A stretch of DNA of 64,000 nt from Parabacteroides hominis (GTDB lineage: Bacteria > Bacteroidota > Bacteroidia > Bacteroidales > Tannerellaceae). The position numbers and the translations under genes are program-made. The stretch lies in contig NZ_JACOOJ010000021.1 in the NCBI RefSeq assembly GCF_014287585.1, positions 1 to 64,000 on the forward strand, read 5' to 3'. The notes beneath the pieces are model-generated. The model worked only from the letters and a program-made list of their open reading frames with translations. It searched no databases and was not told where the DNA came from. Of this stretch, positions 28,001 through 37,192 are shown in pieces (the first letter of the stretch is position 1; each line of letters starts with the position of its first letter).

Positions 28001-28215
28001 GTGAAATAAGTCTGCAATACAATGTACCGACAAATAAGCTGACAAAACTGGGTATTCAAAATTTGGCTATTACATTAGCAGGAAACAATCTGCATTACTT
28101 TACAGCTGTAAAGGGTGTTTCTCCTGAAGTGGGTGCTTCTACGACCTATAATAAGGATTATTACAATTATCCTCCTATTCGTAAATATTCCGTAGGAGTA
28201 AAAGTTACTTTCTAA
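25051..28215 (+). CDS. SusC/RagA-type TonB-dependent outer membrane transporter
   Basis: A 1054-residue importer of sialylated glycan fragments, by context. It has a signal peptide (about 1-23), a carboxypeptidase-regulatory-like domain (about 28-105; GVVIDNDGLTMPGVSVSVKG), the SusC junction LDEVVVVGYGTQ, a plug domain (about 115-230; IRIRGGSSI, PLILVDGVE, ASTAIYGSRASNGVILITT) and a long beta-barrel ending in the aromatic strand YSVGVKVTF. It pairs with the SusD lipoprotein encoded 36 bases downstream and is energised by TonB. The length and order of domains are usual for the family. Confidence 0.93.
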   Translation: MNKLNHLCLLLVLLLFPFISISAQEMNISGVVIDNDGLTMPGVSVSVKGTTTGTITDIDGKYDLNVQKGATLLFSFIGYTTKEVKVGNENILNITLNASTIGLDEVVVVGYGTQSRRTITSAITKVSGDALKNVPVNTIGEGLKGKIAGARLYSNNNTPGADATIRIRGGSSINKSNDPLILVDGVERAFSGINPNDIESIEVLKDAASTAIYGSRASNGVILITTKKGSANQAPRITFEANLALQQAETLYDFMNAEDYINTVRPAVALGPKSHYNFMDGYSASSGNTESSIYSTRYLKEGESVPAGYKSMPDPLDPTKTLIFQDNNFQNEIYKNALWQNYYVGIDGGSESVRYSASAGYTDDGGVALATGYSRLSMRNNLDVKINSKLSFAMGFDYSKTNSSEYPNQMNVISRGLATPPTQKKYNEDGTPTKGYNATSPNPLWYQYYNDQSKEEKRMSAFGKLTYRIIDGLRADVQMSTYNHHWRSDSFEKANEFSGLRTTTAQFGELNRNKLEAYGTYNKTIKDHSFSVMAGYSYQKDKNQSMEATVTGASSDKVPTLTAGPNKKDAKSDFTEDVTIGYFGRLSYDFQKKYLFSATFREDASSRFAAGNQWGFFPGASVGWVMSDESFMQNIKPIDNLKWRISYGQTGNNAIGLYDAYGKYSTNAKYDGIAGIVPSTMPNLGLTWEVSTQLDAGFDLSMFNNRLNISADYFDKRTDNLLFSKELPNTSGFANVQTNIGKVKFYGFDIEISSTNIETKDFIWTSKFTWSYVKNKVLKLPDNGRDKNRIGGITLADGTAFGGTAEGEPLYRYYGYMVDHIIETQEQADNAMYDSSAKGYRPSDGKNIAGRKEIGDYEWKNRKGSQTKDGKDYIDSQDQFLLGYTVPHSTGGLNNNFTYKNFTLNIFVDWALGHSINNNSEMRYFMNTFANNYTLIDEVKQCWKQPGDNTKYARFTANDPDDGNANFSRTSNVFNYKGDYLCIREISLQYNVPTNKLTKLGIQNLAITLAGNNLHYFTAVKGVSPEVGASTTYNKDYYNYPPIRKYSVGVKVTF

Positions 28216-28251
28216 TCAAATGATTTCTTAAGTTATAAAAACATTTATATC

Positions 28252-29706
28252 ATGAAAATCAAAACAATATTATCAATATTATTGGCTGGAACTCTATTTG
28301 CTTCATGCCATGGTGATCTGAATATCATCCAGAAAAGTGAAGTGTCAGCCAATTCCATGTGGCAAGATGAAGGAGATGCTACTTCTGCCATGTACGGTAT
28401 GTTCAATAAATTCAGAGCTACATTCAGTACAGGTTACATTTACTGGGGAGAATACAGGACCGGTCTTTGGGCAGACGGTTTAGCCGGACAAACAGCACGT
28501 GACCAGGTATATCAAAATCAGATACCAACAAACCACGGTTATGCAAATTGGGCTGATTTATATACGACAATCAACAATGCTAATTTGATTTTAAAATACA
28601 CACCGGATATTGCGTTCAATAGCGAAGATGCTAAAAACAAGATTTTAGCAAACGCATATTATGTAAGAGCATTTTGCTACTATTGGATCGGGCGTATTTG
28701 GGGAGATGCTCCCATATTGCTGGACGGCTTTGAATCGGACCAGCAAGAAGGACTTTTTCCGACTCGTCAACCAGCCGAAGATGTTTTCAAACAGGTAGGC
28801 GAAGACATCAACAATGCTTTAACCTTGATGCCGACATCTGTAGCAGACAGGAATCTGGCATCACCGGGAGCCATTAATATGCTGAAAGCAGACTACTCTT
28901 TATGGATGTATAAAGTACGAAATGCAGGAGAAACTGCACTCGACAATGCAAACACTGCAGTCCAAGCTGTTTTGAACAACTCAAATTACTCACTTGAAGA
29001 AGATTTCAGCAATATTTTTTACAACGAATTAGGCAATGAGATTATATTTGCGTGGAGTTACATTCAAGATGAATATACAGGTGGATATCCAGGAGATTAT
29101 CTGGTTCCTTCTCAATATGTTTCTGTCGAAGCAATAGAAAATCCGGTAAAAGTAGGTAGCCATCAACAATGGTGCTTCTATACAGAAGATTATAAAGCTT
29201 TACTTTCAGAAAATAAAGAAGATCAAAGAACAATTGTAAGTTTCGAAACTTATTTCGATGAACCGAAAAATGCAACATTTCAATGGATCAATAAATTTGC
29301 CGGTACATGGACAAACGGAACACGTATCTTTGATTCAGATATAATCGTATACCGTTATGCTGATGCCATTCTTTTTGATGCAGAAATCAAATTAGCAAAA
29401 AATGATATGACCGGTGCGATTGCTTCACTTAACCATATAGCTGAACGGGCATACGGTAAAAAGAACTTCTATCCATCCTCCATGGCTGCCAATGACTTGA
29501 ATGAAGCCATTGTAACAGAAAGAATGAAAGAATTCGCTGCCGAAGGCAAATTATGGTGGGATTTCATTCGTTTAGGAGTTGTCTTCAAAAAGGCTCCTTA
29601 TCTGGTTGGACGTGAAAACGAGTTAAATATTTTATTATGGCCCGTAGCTCAGGCTTCAATTAATAAGAACCCGAATATCATACAGACTCCGGGATATGAT
29701 GAATAA
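28252..29706 (+). CDS. SusD/RagB-type glycan-binding lipoprotein
   Basis: A 484-residue surface lipoprotein (lipobox LFASC, Cys19) that caps the SusC barrel and captures the glycan. It has the SusD-like N-terminal region with TPR-type helices (NAYYVRAFCYYWIGRIWGDA at about 136-155) and the C-terminal RagB/SusD domain (ERMKEFAAEGKLWWDFIRLG). It directly follows SusC and precedes the second lyase-family gene. The ligand, probably a sialylated oligosaccharide or free sialic acid, is inferred from the locus. Confidence 0.9.
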   Translation: MKIKTILSILLAGTLFASCHGDLNIIQKSEVSANSMWQDEGDATSAMYGMFNKFRATFSTGYIYWGEYRTGLWADGLAGQTARDQVYQNQIPTNHGYANWADLYTTINNANLILKYTPDIAFNSEDAKNKILANAYYVRAFCYYWIGRIWGDAPILLDGFESDQQEGLFPTRQPAEDVFKQVGEDINNALTLMPTSVADRNLASPGAINMLKADYSLWMYKVRNAGETALDNANTAVQAVLNNSNYSLEEDFSNIFYNELGNEIIFAWSYIQDEYTGGYPGDYLVPSQYVSVEAIENPVKVGSHQQWCFYTEDYKALLSENKEDQRTIVSFETYFDEPKNATFQWINKFAGTWTNGTRIFDSDIIVYRYADAILFDAEIKLAKNDMTGAIASLNHIAERAYGKKNFYPSSMAANDLNEAIVTERMKEFAAEGKLWWDFIRLGVVFKKAPYLVGRENELNILLWPVAQASINKNPNIIQTPGYDE

Positions 29707-29715
29707 TTGATATTT

Positions 29716-30654
29716 ATGCATCCGTTAACACATACAACTCTTGTCGGCAACTGGGCAACTCTTTTGCTGGCAACAAATAAAAACGGAGAAATAGATTATA
29801 AACGCATGGGAGATGAAATAGATATTTTAATAGCATCATCTCCCTGCGGAATCTATTCGAATGGGACAGCAGGCGAGTTTTATACTCAAAACGAAGAAGA
29901 GTTTATAAAAACAAGCGAATTACTGGCAGAGAAATGTTCTGCTGCCAGTATTCCGTTTCAAATCGGTGTCAGTCACATGAGCCCGCAAATATCTCTAAAT
30001 CGATTACAAGCGGTCAAATCTCTAAATCCCGGTGCAGTTCAAGTAATCTTACCAGATTGGTTTCCGGTCACATTGGAAGAGGCTGTTATTTTTTTGCAAA
30101 GGATGGAAGAAACTGCTGACGGAATTCCTATCGTCCTTTACAATCCTCCTCATGCAAAAAAGATACTTTCTCCTCATGATTGGATGTACCTAAAACAACA
30201 TATACCATCTTTGATCGGCGTCAAAGTTTTTGACGGGAACCGGAATCCTGAATGGTATAAACAAATCAGAGAAAAGGTGCAAGGGTTATCTGTTTTTATT
30301 CCAGGCCATAATCTGGCAAGCGGAATACTCTCCGGAGCTCATGGAGCATATTCCAATATAGCGTGCCTGAATCCTTTTGCTGCTCAAAAATGGTATGAGC
30401 AAATAACAGCAAATAAAGATATGGCACTCGAATTGGAGAAGCGTATTCATCTGTTTATGGATAAACTGATAACTCCTTTTATCGTAAAAGATCATTTTCC
30501 AAATCATGCCTGTGATCGTTTTATGGCATTAGTAGGAAAATGGGCTGATATAGGCAGCTATTTGAGATGGCCTTATCGTTCGATACCGGAAGAATACGTT
30601 ATTAAAGTAAGAGAAGAAGGCTGTCATATCATTCCAGAATTTTTCAATCAATAA
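29716..30654 (+). CDS. DHDPS/NAL-family aldolase-like protein
   Basis: A 312-residue member of the dihydrodipicolinate synthase/N-acetylneuraminate lyase family, quite different from the lyase at 24055. I use the ATG at 29716; the frame is open from a TTG at 29707, immediately after the SusD stop. The tyrosine in VLYNPPHA (Tyr142) and the lysine in IGVKVFDGN (Lys170) are present, so Schiff-base chemistry should be possible. The usual GTTGE/GSTGE motif reads GTAGE, losing the second hydroxyl residue that helps bind the pyruvate carboxylate. It may act on another 2-keto acid or a modified sialic acid. Its place between SusD and the sialidase ties it to glycan use. Confidence 0.8.
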   Translation: MHPLTHTTLVGNWATLLLATNKNGEIDYKRMGDEIDILIASSPCGIYSNGTAGEFYTQNEEEFIKTSELLAEKCSAASIPFQIGVSHMSPQISLNRLQAVKSLNPGAVQVILPDWFPVTLEEAVIFLQRMEETADGIPIVLYNPPHAKKILSPHDWMYLKQHIPSLIGVKVFDGNRNPEWYKQIREKVQGLSVFIPGHNLASGILSGAHGAYSNIACLNPFAAQKWYEQITANKDMALELEKRIHLFMDKLITPFIVKDHFPNHACDRFMALVGKWADIGSYLRWPYRSIPEEYVIKVREEGCHIIPEFFNQ

Positions 30655-30675
30655 TCTCAAATCAACTAACAAATC

Positions 30676-31803
30676 ATGAAGAATATAATAGTAACATGCT
30701 TTTTCGTTTTGATGCAATTGGGAATTTTAGTCCAAGCACAAACAAATACAACAACAGACATTTACCAAAAAGGGCAGGACGGATATGCCTGCTTCCGTAT
30801 TCCTGCTATCGTCCAAAGCAAAGCGGGGACCCTGCTTGCCTTTGCTGAAGCTCGAAAAAACAGTTGTTCCGATACCGGTAATATTGATTTAGTAGTGAAA
30901 CGTTCCGAAGACGGAGGTAAGACTTGGAGCCGCACCATTACAGTATGGGACGATGGTGATAACGTATGCGGCAACCCGTCTCCTATCGTAGACCAAGAAA
31001 CAGGTCGTATCATCTTGGTCAGTTGTTGGAATTTAGGAGAGGATCACGAAAAACAAATCATCGATAAAACAAGTAAAGACAGCCGGAGAGTATATGTTCT
31101 TTATTCCGATAACGATGGCAAAAGCTGGTCAGCTCCCAAAGAAATCACATCATCCGTCAAGCACCCCGATTGGACTTGGTACGCAACAGGTCCCTGTCAT
31201 GGAATCCAATTACAAGGTAAAAAAAATAAAGGTCGGTTAGTGGTTGCCGCCAACCATATGGTGGCAGGAACAAAGACATATCATTCCCAACTGATCTATT
31301 CCGATGATAAAGGCGAGACTTGGAAACTCGGAGGAATCGTCAACGAACATGGAGGAAATGAAAGTAGTGTTGTAGAATTAAAAAATGGAGACTTAATGCT
31401 AAACATGCGCAATTACAACCGGAAAGAAAGTAAAACCCGTTCGTATGCAATCAGTAAAGATGGTGGAGAAACTGTCTCCCAAATGTCATATCTTCCTGAA
31501 CTGATCGAGCCTATTTGTCAAGGGAGCACACTAAATTATATGAAAAGGGGAAAAATCAGCAGCAACATTTTATTCTCCAATCCCGCCTCCACTGATAAAA
31601 GAGAAAAGATGACAATCAAACTGAGTGAAAATAATGGTGAAACCTGGCCCTATGCCTATCAAGTCTATTCAGGTCCAAGTGCTTATTCAGACCTGACCAA
31701 TCTGGGAAACGGGAATATCGGACTGTTATATGAATATGGTATAAACAATCCGTATGAAAAAATCGGCTTTACAATAATACCATTCGAACAACTAAAAAAA
31801 TAA
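30676..31803 (+). CDS. Exo-alpha-sialidase (GH33-like)
   Basis: A 375-residue secreted sialidase releasing terminal sialic acid from host glycans. After a signal peptide (about 1-21) comes a six-bladed propeller with the FRIP motif (CFRIPAIV, arginine of the carboxylate triad) and Asp-box repeats: SEDGGKTWS, SDNDGKSWS, SDDKGETWK, SKDGGETVS and SENNGETWP. It lacks the N-terminal accessory domain found in the longer sialidase at 33301 and is the catalytic core alone. It is followed by a sulfatase and the second sialidase. Linkage preference cannot be read from the sequence. Confidence 0.9.
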   Translation: MKNIIVTCFFVLMQLGILVQAQTNTTTDIYQKGQDGYACFRIPAIVQSKAGTLLAFAEARKNSCSDTGNIDLVVKRSEDGGKTWSRTITVWDDGDNVCGNPSPIVDQETGRIILVSCWNLGEDHEKQIIDKTSKDSRRVYVLYSDNDGKSWSAPKEITSSVKHPDWTWYATGPCHGIQLQGKKNKGRLVVAANHMVAGTKTYHSQLIYSDDKGETWKLGGIVNEHGGNESSVVELKNGDLMLNMRNYNRKESKTRSYAISKDGGETVSQMSYLPELIEPICQGSTLNYMKRGKISSNILFSNPASTDKREKMTIKLSENNGETWPYAYQVYSGPSAYSDLTNLGNGNIGLLYEYGINNPYEKIGFTIIPFEQLKK

Positions 31804-31857
31804 AACAAATGGTATGCTTCCACGTACGCAAATTATTGATTAACCAAGAAAAGACAC

Positions 31858-33294
31858 ATGAAACAAAAGACTACTTTGGCAACCATTGGGGCATTATTAC
31901 CTTTTTGCATACAAGCAGAAAATGATGTTAAAAACGTGCTTTTCATAGCCATAGACGACTTGCGTCCGACATTGGGATGTTACGGTGATCCATACGCCGT
32001 AACTCCCAATATCGATACATTTGCGGCTAAAAGTTTCCTCTTTGAAAACACATACTGCCAGCAATCTGTCAGTGGTCCTTCACGGGCATCCCTACTGACA
32101 GGATTACGCCCGGATGAAATAGGAGTTACCGATCTAAACACCCATTTCAGAGAAAAATGTCCGTATATTACCACTCTGCCACAACTTTTCAAGAATAACG
32201 GATATGAAACTATCGGTATAGGTAAAATCTATCATGGCAGTGCCCGGACACAAGATACGGTTTCCTGGACCCGAACTCCCATCTACAATTTATCTATTAA
32301 GAAAGAAGAATATACGTTGATGCAAAACAGACAAGGGAATAAAGCAACAGCAATTGAAATTGCCGATCAACCGGACACTTCCTTTCTGGATGGCAAAGTT
32401 ACCGCAGAAGCTCTAAAGAGATTGGATAAATTATCCAAATCCAAGCAGCCTTTCTTTTTGGCAGTCGGGTATATCAAACCTCACCTGCCATTTAGTATGC
32501 CGAAAAAATACTGGGATATATACCGGAATAAATCCTTCATCCGAAAAGTGGCAGAAGATAAACAACCAATACATGCTCCTGTTATTTCCTTCCACAATTG
32601 GGAAGAGTTGAGAGGATATACCGACATACCCAAACATGGAAACCTTTCAATAGAAAAGCAGGAAGAACTTTGTAAAGCTTATTATGCATGTGTCAGTTTT
32701 ATCGACTCACAAGTCGGGAAATTATTGGGCAAGCTCAAAGAACTGGGATTGGAGAAAAATACAATCATTGTCATTTGGGGTGACAACGGCTTCCATCTCG
32801 GAGAACAGCACCTATGGGGAAAATCCACAAATTTTGAATTAGATTGCAAAGTTCCTCTACTTATATACAGTCCAGAATATAAAAATCGTTCGAAACGAAT
32901 AAACGACATTGTAGAGTTGATTGACATCTATCCTACATTGACCGATCTCTGCGGACTAAAGCCTGCACATACATTATCCGGGCAGTCTCTTCGTTTTCTG
33001 ATAGAAAACAAAGCAAACTGGAAAAATCGTGCTTTCAGCCAATTCCCAAGGCCCTATAAAGCGGTAAATTCTTATAAGAACCAGACACACATGGGATATA
33101 CTGTCCGGACTAAAAACTGGCGTTACACGCTGTGGTATGACAATGCGACAAACCATATTACAGACCGGGAACTTTATTGCATGAACGGTAATAAAGTAGA
33201 AAAAGAAAATCTAAGCGGAAAAAGAGAATATGTTGACATTGAAAATGAACTACAGCAAATGATTGATGATTATAAAAACACTCATAATAAATAA
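31858..33294 (+). CDS. Ser-type sulfatase (iduronate-2-sulfatase-like)
   Basis: A 478-residue sulfatase with an N-terminal signal sequence. It starts the fold with VLFIAIDDLRP (metal-binding Asp pair) and carries the active-site signature SGPSRASLLTG, in which Ser72 is converted to formylglycine. A serine here means maturation by an anaerobic radical-SAM maturase, which is not in this window. GDNGFHLGEQHLWGKS supplies further metal and sulfate ligands. It resembles the iduronate-2-sulfatase-like branch, but its place between two sialidases suggests sulfated mucin-type glycans. It begins 54 bases after the sialidase and ends 6 bases before the next. Confidence 0.88.
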   Translation: MKQKTTLATIGALLPFCIQAENDVKNVLFIAIDDLRPTLGCYGDPYAVTPNIDTFAAKSFLFENTYCQQSVSGPSRASLLTGLRPDEIGVTDLNTHFREKCPYITTLPQLFKNNGYETIGIGKIYHGSARTQDTVSWTRTPIYNLSIKKEEYTLMQNRQGNKATAIEIADQPDTSFLDGKVTAEALKRLDKLSKSKQPFFLAVGYIKPHLPFSMPKKYWDIYRNKSFIRKVAEDKQPIHAPVISFHNWEELRGYTDIPKHGNLSIEKQEELCKAYYACVSFIDSQVGKLLGKLKELGLEKNTIIVIWGDNGFHLGEQHLWGKSTNFELDCKVPLLIYSPEYKNRSKRINDIVELIDIYPTLTDLCGLKPAHTLSGQSLRFLIENKANWKNRAFSQFPRPYKAVNSYKNQTHMGYTVRTKNWRYTLWYDNATNHITDRELYCMNGNKVEKENLSGKREYVDIENELQQMIDDYKNTHNK

Positions 33295-33300
33295 GATTCC

Positions 33301-34935
33301 ATGAACAGAGCATTATTATTTACAATCCTTTCAGGCCTGTCATTATCCTGTACGGACTATACGGATAACATATCCATGACAGCAGAACATCCGGTACTCC
33401 CCGTTCTTACCATGAAGGAAGCCAACCCTGTCTTCAAAATTGAACTGATAAGACATCAAACTGGCGATAATTATTCATTACAAAAATTAGAAGTGGATCT
33501 TCATGGCACAACAGATATCGACGATATTGAAAGTGTCGGTCTTTATCATACCGATTCCAAAGGAATGATCGATACCAACAAGCCGGTTCTCCACGCAGTA
33601 TCCGCATCTGAAAAAGTTGTTTTCAATACAGATATTTCAATTGATACGGACACCTTCCCTTTTTGGGTATCTTTTAAGTTAAAAGACAAAGTAGATCTCA
33701 GCCATCGCTTTAAAGCAAGCTGTACTAAGATAGAGACAAATGAAGGAGAGATAAAAGTGCCCGTAACAGCTTCACCTGAACTTCGTGCAGGAGTAGCCGT
33801 ACGCCAGCACAAGCAAGACGGCGTTCACACGTCTCGTATCCCTGGGTTAGCAACATCTACAAGAGGGACATTGTTAGCAATTTATGATGCCCGCTACGAA
33901 AGTCCACGCGATTTACAAGGGCACATGGATATCTGTCTGAATCGCAGCACAGACGGAGGACAAACCTGGCAACCTATGCAAGTAGTCCTGGACATGAAAG
34001 ACTGGGGTGGATTACCTGAAAAATACAATGGAGTTAGCGATGCCAATATCCTGGTAGATGAAAACACAGGAGATATTTATGTTGCCGGCCTCTGGATGCA
34101 TGGAGTATTAGATGGAAAAACAGGGAAATGGGTCCCTGGAATGACAAAAGACAGTACCCGCTGGATACACCAATGGCGTGAAAAAGGTTCTCAGCCGGGG
34201 TTTGGAGTAAAAGAAACCTGTCAGTTCCTAATTGCAAAAAGTACCGATGACGGTCAGACCTGGAATACCCCTGTAAACATAACGAAACAAACCAAACGAA
34301 AGGAATGGTGGCTATATGCCCCTGCACCGGGACACGGGATTACACTACAAGACGGAACTCTCGTCTTTCCGACACAAGGACGAGATAAAGACGGACATTC
34401 ATTCTCCAATATAACCTGGAGCAAGGACGGTGGTAAAACATGGACCGCCAGCAATCCGGCTTTTACAAATGTAACAGAATGTATGGCCGTACAACTATCT
34501 GACGGAAACATCATGCTAAACATGCGTGACAACCGTAACCGGGGAAACAAAGAGGAGAACGGACGGCGTATCTGCATCACCTCCGACTTAGGGAAGACTT
34601 GGACAGAACATCCCACCTCACGAAAAGCATTAATCGAACCGACTTGTATGGGGAGCATACACAAACACACTTATCACAAAGACGGGCATAATAAATCAAT
34701 CCTGCTTTTCGTTAACCCGGAATCCTATTCGGAGCGTAATCATATCACACTGAAGGTTAGCTATGACGATGGAAAGACCTGGCCTGAAAACAAGAAAATC
34801 CTATTGGATGAATATAACGGGCGCGGTTATTCCTGCATAACCTCTGTAGATGAAAACACAATCGGTATTCTATATGAAAGCAGTCAAGCCGATATGGTCT
34901 TTCAACAAATCAGATTGGAAGAATTACTGCCCTAA
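33301..34935 (+). CDS. Sialidase lipoprotein with N-terminal accessory domain
   Basis: A 544-residue predicted lipoprotein (lipobox LSLSC, Cys17). Residues about 25-165 form a beta domain like the N-terminal domain found in Bacteroides sialidases; about 170-544 form the catalytic propeller with the FRIP-equivalent SRIPGLAT and Asp boxes STDGGQTWQ, STDDGQTWN, SKDGGKTWT, TSDLGKTWT and SYDDGKTWP. It is likely to be displayed on the cell surface. It is the last gene of the locus before a strong terminator. The two sialidases differ enough that they should have different substrates or sites of action. Confidence 0.9.
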   Translation: MNRALLFTILSGLSLSCTDYTDNISMTAEHPVLPVLTMKEANPVFKIELIRHQTGDNYSLQKLEVDLHGTTDIDDIESVGLYHTDSKGMIDTNKPVLHAVSASEKVVFNTDISIDTDTFPFWVSFKLKDKVDLSHRFKASCTKIETNEGEIKVPVTASPELRAGVAVRQHKQDGVHTSRIPGLATSTRGTLLAIYDARYESPRDLQGHMDICLNRSTDGGQTWQPMQVVLDMKDWGGLPEKYNGVSDANILVDENTGDIYVAGLWMHGVLDGKTGKWVPGMTKDSTRWIHQWREKGSQPGFGVKETCQFLIAKSTDDGQTWNTPVNITKQTKRKEWWLYAPAPGHGITLQDGTLVFPTQGRDKDGHSFSNITWSKDGGKTWTASNPAFTNVTECMAVQLSDGNIMLNMRDNRNRGNKEENGRRICITSDLGKTWTEHPTSRKALIEPTCMGSIHKHTYHKDGHNKSILLFVNPESYSERNHITLKVSYDDGKTWPENKKILLDEYNGRGYSCITSVDENTIGILYESSQADMVFQQIRLEELLP

Positions 34936-34940
34936 ACAGG

Positions 34941-34989
34941 AAAGGCCCTTTATCCGAGGTTCGAAATCTCTTGGATACAGGGCCTTTTT
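34941..34989 (+). terminator. Bidirectional terminator closing the sialic acid locus
   Basis: The arms 34941-34958 and about 34970-34989 pair over some 18 bp (AAAGGCCC with GGGCCTTT, TATCC with GGATA, two mismatches), with A-rich left and T-rich right flanks. It stands between convergent genes and can end both the sialidase transcript and the minus-strand peptidase transcript. Confidence 0.85.
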
Positions 34990-35006
34990 ATTATTCAGAT
35001 ATCACC

Positions 35007-37151
35007 TTACTCCCACTCCGGCGGTTCCTGCCCCAGCAAGTTCTTGACGAAGAAATCGTGCATTTTGTGCATTTCGAACGGGCCGCCGAGGCTGTGTGTC
35101 TTGCCTGGCAGGTAAAGCTGTTCGAAGTTCTTGTTCGCTTTCATCAAGGCGCTGACAACCTGCAAGGTGGAAGCCGGATCGACGTTGTCGTCCAGTTCGC
35201 CGTTGATCAGGAGCAACTTGCCTTTCAGGCGGTGAGCATTGTCGACATTGGAGGAGGCGCTATAAGAGGCGTCGATCGGATAGCCCATCCACTGTTCGTT
35301 CCACCAGATTTTATCCATCCGGTTGTCATGGCAACCGCAAAGGGCGACCGCAACCTTATAGAAATCGTTATGGAACAGCAGAGCCGCCATCGCATTCTGA
35401 CCTCCGGCCGACCAGCCATAGATGCCGGCACGATCCAGATCCATGTGCTTGTACTTCGCACCTGCTGCTTTCATCCAGGCGATACGATCCGGGAAACCGG
35501 CATCTTTCAGGTTCTTCCAGCATACATCATGGAAAGCCTTCGAGCGGTTGGATGTCCCCATCCCATCGATCGAAACGACGATGAAGCCGAGTTCCACCAG
35601 TTTGGAGACCAGATGATGGGCCGGTTTGAAATCCTTATCCACATGCGAATCGTGCGGGCCGGCATAGATAAACTCTACGACCGGATATGATTTGGAAGCA
35701 TCGAAGTGCATCGGGCGATAAATGTTCCCCCAGATATCCGTCTGTCCGTCCCGGCCTTTCGCACAGAACACTTCCGGCATCTGCCAGCCTTCCGCCTGCA
35801 ACGCACTCACATCGCACTTCTGTAATCCGGCAACCACAGACGCATCCGAAGTCCGCTTCAACTGGCTGACAGGCGGCAGGTCGGGACGGGAATAGACATC
35901 GGTAAAATAAGAACGGTCGGCAGAGAAGGTCACACGGTGGTTCCCGTTCTCAGGAGTCATATCGGTAAAGCCCGTTCCGTCCAGGTTAATCCGACAGTAA
36001 TGCAGGTTATAAGGATCTTCGCCTTTGTTGAAACCCGAAGCGGTGAAGTAGACAACCCGGTTCGCCTCATCCACGTGATCGACCTGGCGAACCACCCATT
36101 CGCCCTTCGTCACCTGTCGTTTCACCTGCCCGTTCGTGCCGTCTATCAGGTAAAGATGACGCCATCCGTCCCGCTCGGAGATCCAGAGCAGTTCTTTTCC
36201 GTCGTTGAGGTCGTATCGGTAATTGTTATAATAATAGATAAAAGTCTTTGTCTGCTCGTCCACCAGATGGCGGATAGAACCGTCGGCCGCACTCACTTCA
36301 CCAATGACATAACGCTGATGGCCGCGCTGGTTGAACTCGAACGTAAAAGCGCGGCTGTCTTCACGCCAACCGGTCAGGTTCAGATAGAACTGGTTTTCAT
36401 AAGGAGCGACATTCAGTGCCACCTGCTTGCGTGCCTCCACGTCAAAAAGGACAGGCAGGTAAACCGGCAACACGTCGCCCGGCTTCGCGTAATCGCGCCA
36501 TTGCAGGATCGGTTGTTTCTGGCTGGACGGACTGGATTCGATCAGCGGAATACGGCGTTCCTGCACGTCGCGCACCTTCACCGTCGCCAGCTTGCGGGAG
36601 TCGGGCGACCAGATGATCGACCAGGCGTCATAGCGCAGGTTGGTCGTGCCGTCCATCGTCAGGGCAATCTCTTCTTTCGGCTTATCCTTCTCTTTCTCAT
36701 CTCGGACAGGAGAGATATAGAGGTTGTTATCTTTCACATACGCTTCCCATTTCTTATCAGGCGAGACGACAGGAGCCGGAGCTTCTCCGCGGCGGCGCCA
36801 GCGATCCGGCTTCTTTTCCTCTTCCTTCAACAAGGATTCGGCCAGCCCCTTTTGCTTTTTAGAGAAGAATGCCGCCAAACCTTTCTTATCTGCGGCACGT
36901 TGCTTCTTTCCGCTCTCCGCATTGACAAGATAGTAGAAATCTCCCTCCTTCTCATGGTTCTTATACCAGAAATAGTGGGAGCTGTCTATCCATTCGGGAT
37001 GGACAGCGGGAGAATAAACCCGGTTGGAACATTTCAGGATCGTGTCGGCGCGCTCGTAATCGGCACGCGTCACCTGCGAGGCGGCGCTTTCTGCACCGAA
37101 CGCCATCGCCAACAGGCACAGGCAAGAGATAAACAAAGTCGTTCGTTTCAT
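35007..37151 (-). CDS. Dipeptidyl peptidase IV-like S9 serine peptidase
   Basis: A 714-residue secreted peptidase with a signal peptide (about 1-24), an eight-bladed DPPIV-type propeller (about 60-450) and an alpha/beta-hydrolase domain. The catalytic serine is Ser581 in YGWSAGGQ; the acid is in NGELDDNVDP and the histidine in PGKTHSLGG. DPP IV enzymes remove X-Pro or X-Ala dipeptides from N termini and feed peptide uptake. It is transcribed toward the sialic acid locus and shares its terminator. It is more G+C-rich than that locus. The NudC gene lies upstream on the same strand. Confidence 0.9.
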   Translation of the reverse strand: MKRTTLFISCLCLLAMAFGAESAASQVTRADYERADTILKCSNRVYSPAVHPEWIDSSHYFWYKNHEKEGDFYYLVNAESGKKQRAADKKGLAAFFSKKQKGLAESLLKEEEKKPDRWRRRGEAPAPVVSPDKKWEAYVKDNNLYISPVRDEKEKDKPKEEIALTMDGTTNLRYDAWSIIWSPDSRKLATVKVRDVQERRIPLIESSPSSQKQPILQWRDYAKPGDVLPVYLPVLFDVEARKQVALNVAPYENQFYLNLTGWREDSRAFTFEFNQRGHQRYVIGEVSAADGSIRHLVDEQTKTFIYYYNNYRYDLNDGKELLWISERDGWRHLYLIDGTNGQVKRQVTKGEWVVRQVDHVDEANRVVYFTASGFNKGEDPYNLHYCRINLDGTGFTDMTPENGNHRVTFSADRSYFTDVYSRPDLPPVSQLKRTSDASVVAGLQKCDVSALQAEGWQMPEVFCAKGRDGQTDIWGNIYRPMHFDASKSYPVVEFIYAGPHDSHVDKDFKPAHHLVSKLVELGFIVVSIDGMGTSNRSKAFHDVCWKNLKDAGFPDRIAWMKAAGAKYKHMDLDRAGIYGWSAGGQNAMAALLFHNDFYKVAVALCGCHDNRMDKIWWNEQWMGYPIDASYSASSNVDNAHRLKGKLLLINGELDDNVDPASTLQVVSALMKANKNFEQLYLPGKTHSLGGPFEMHKMHDFFVKNLLGQEPPEWE

Positions 37152-37192
37152 AATAAACAGTGATTTATGATTTATGATTTAATCCCAATTTC

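Noticed and set aside
35937..37163. 408-codon plus-strand open frame opposite the DPP IV-like gene
   Set aside because: The minus strand encodes a full peptidase with signal peptide and catalytic triad. The opposite frame is a by-product of the G+C-rich codon pattern.
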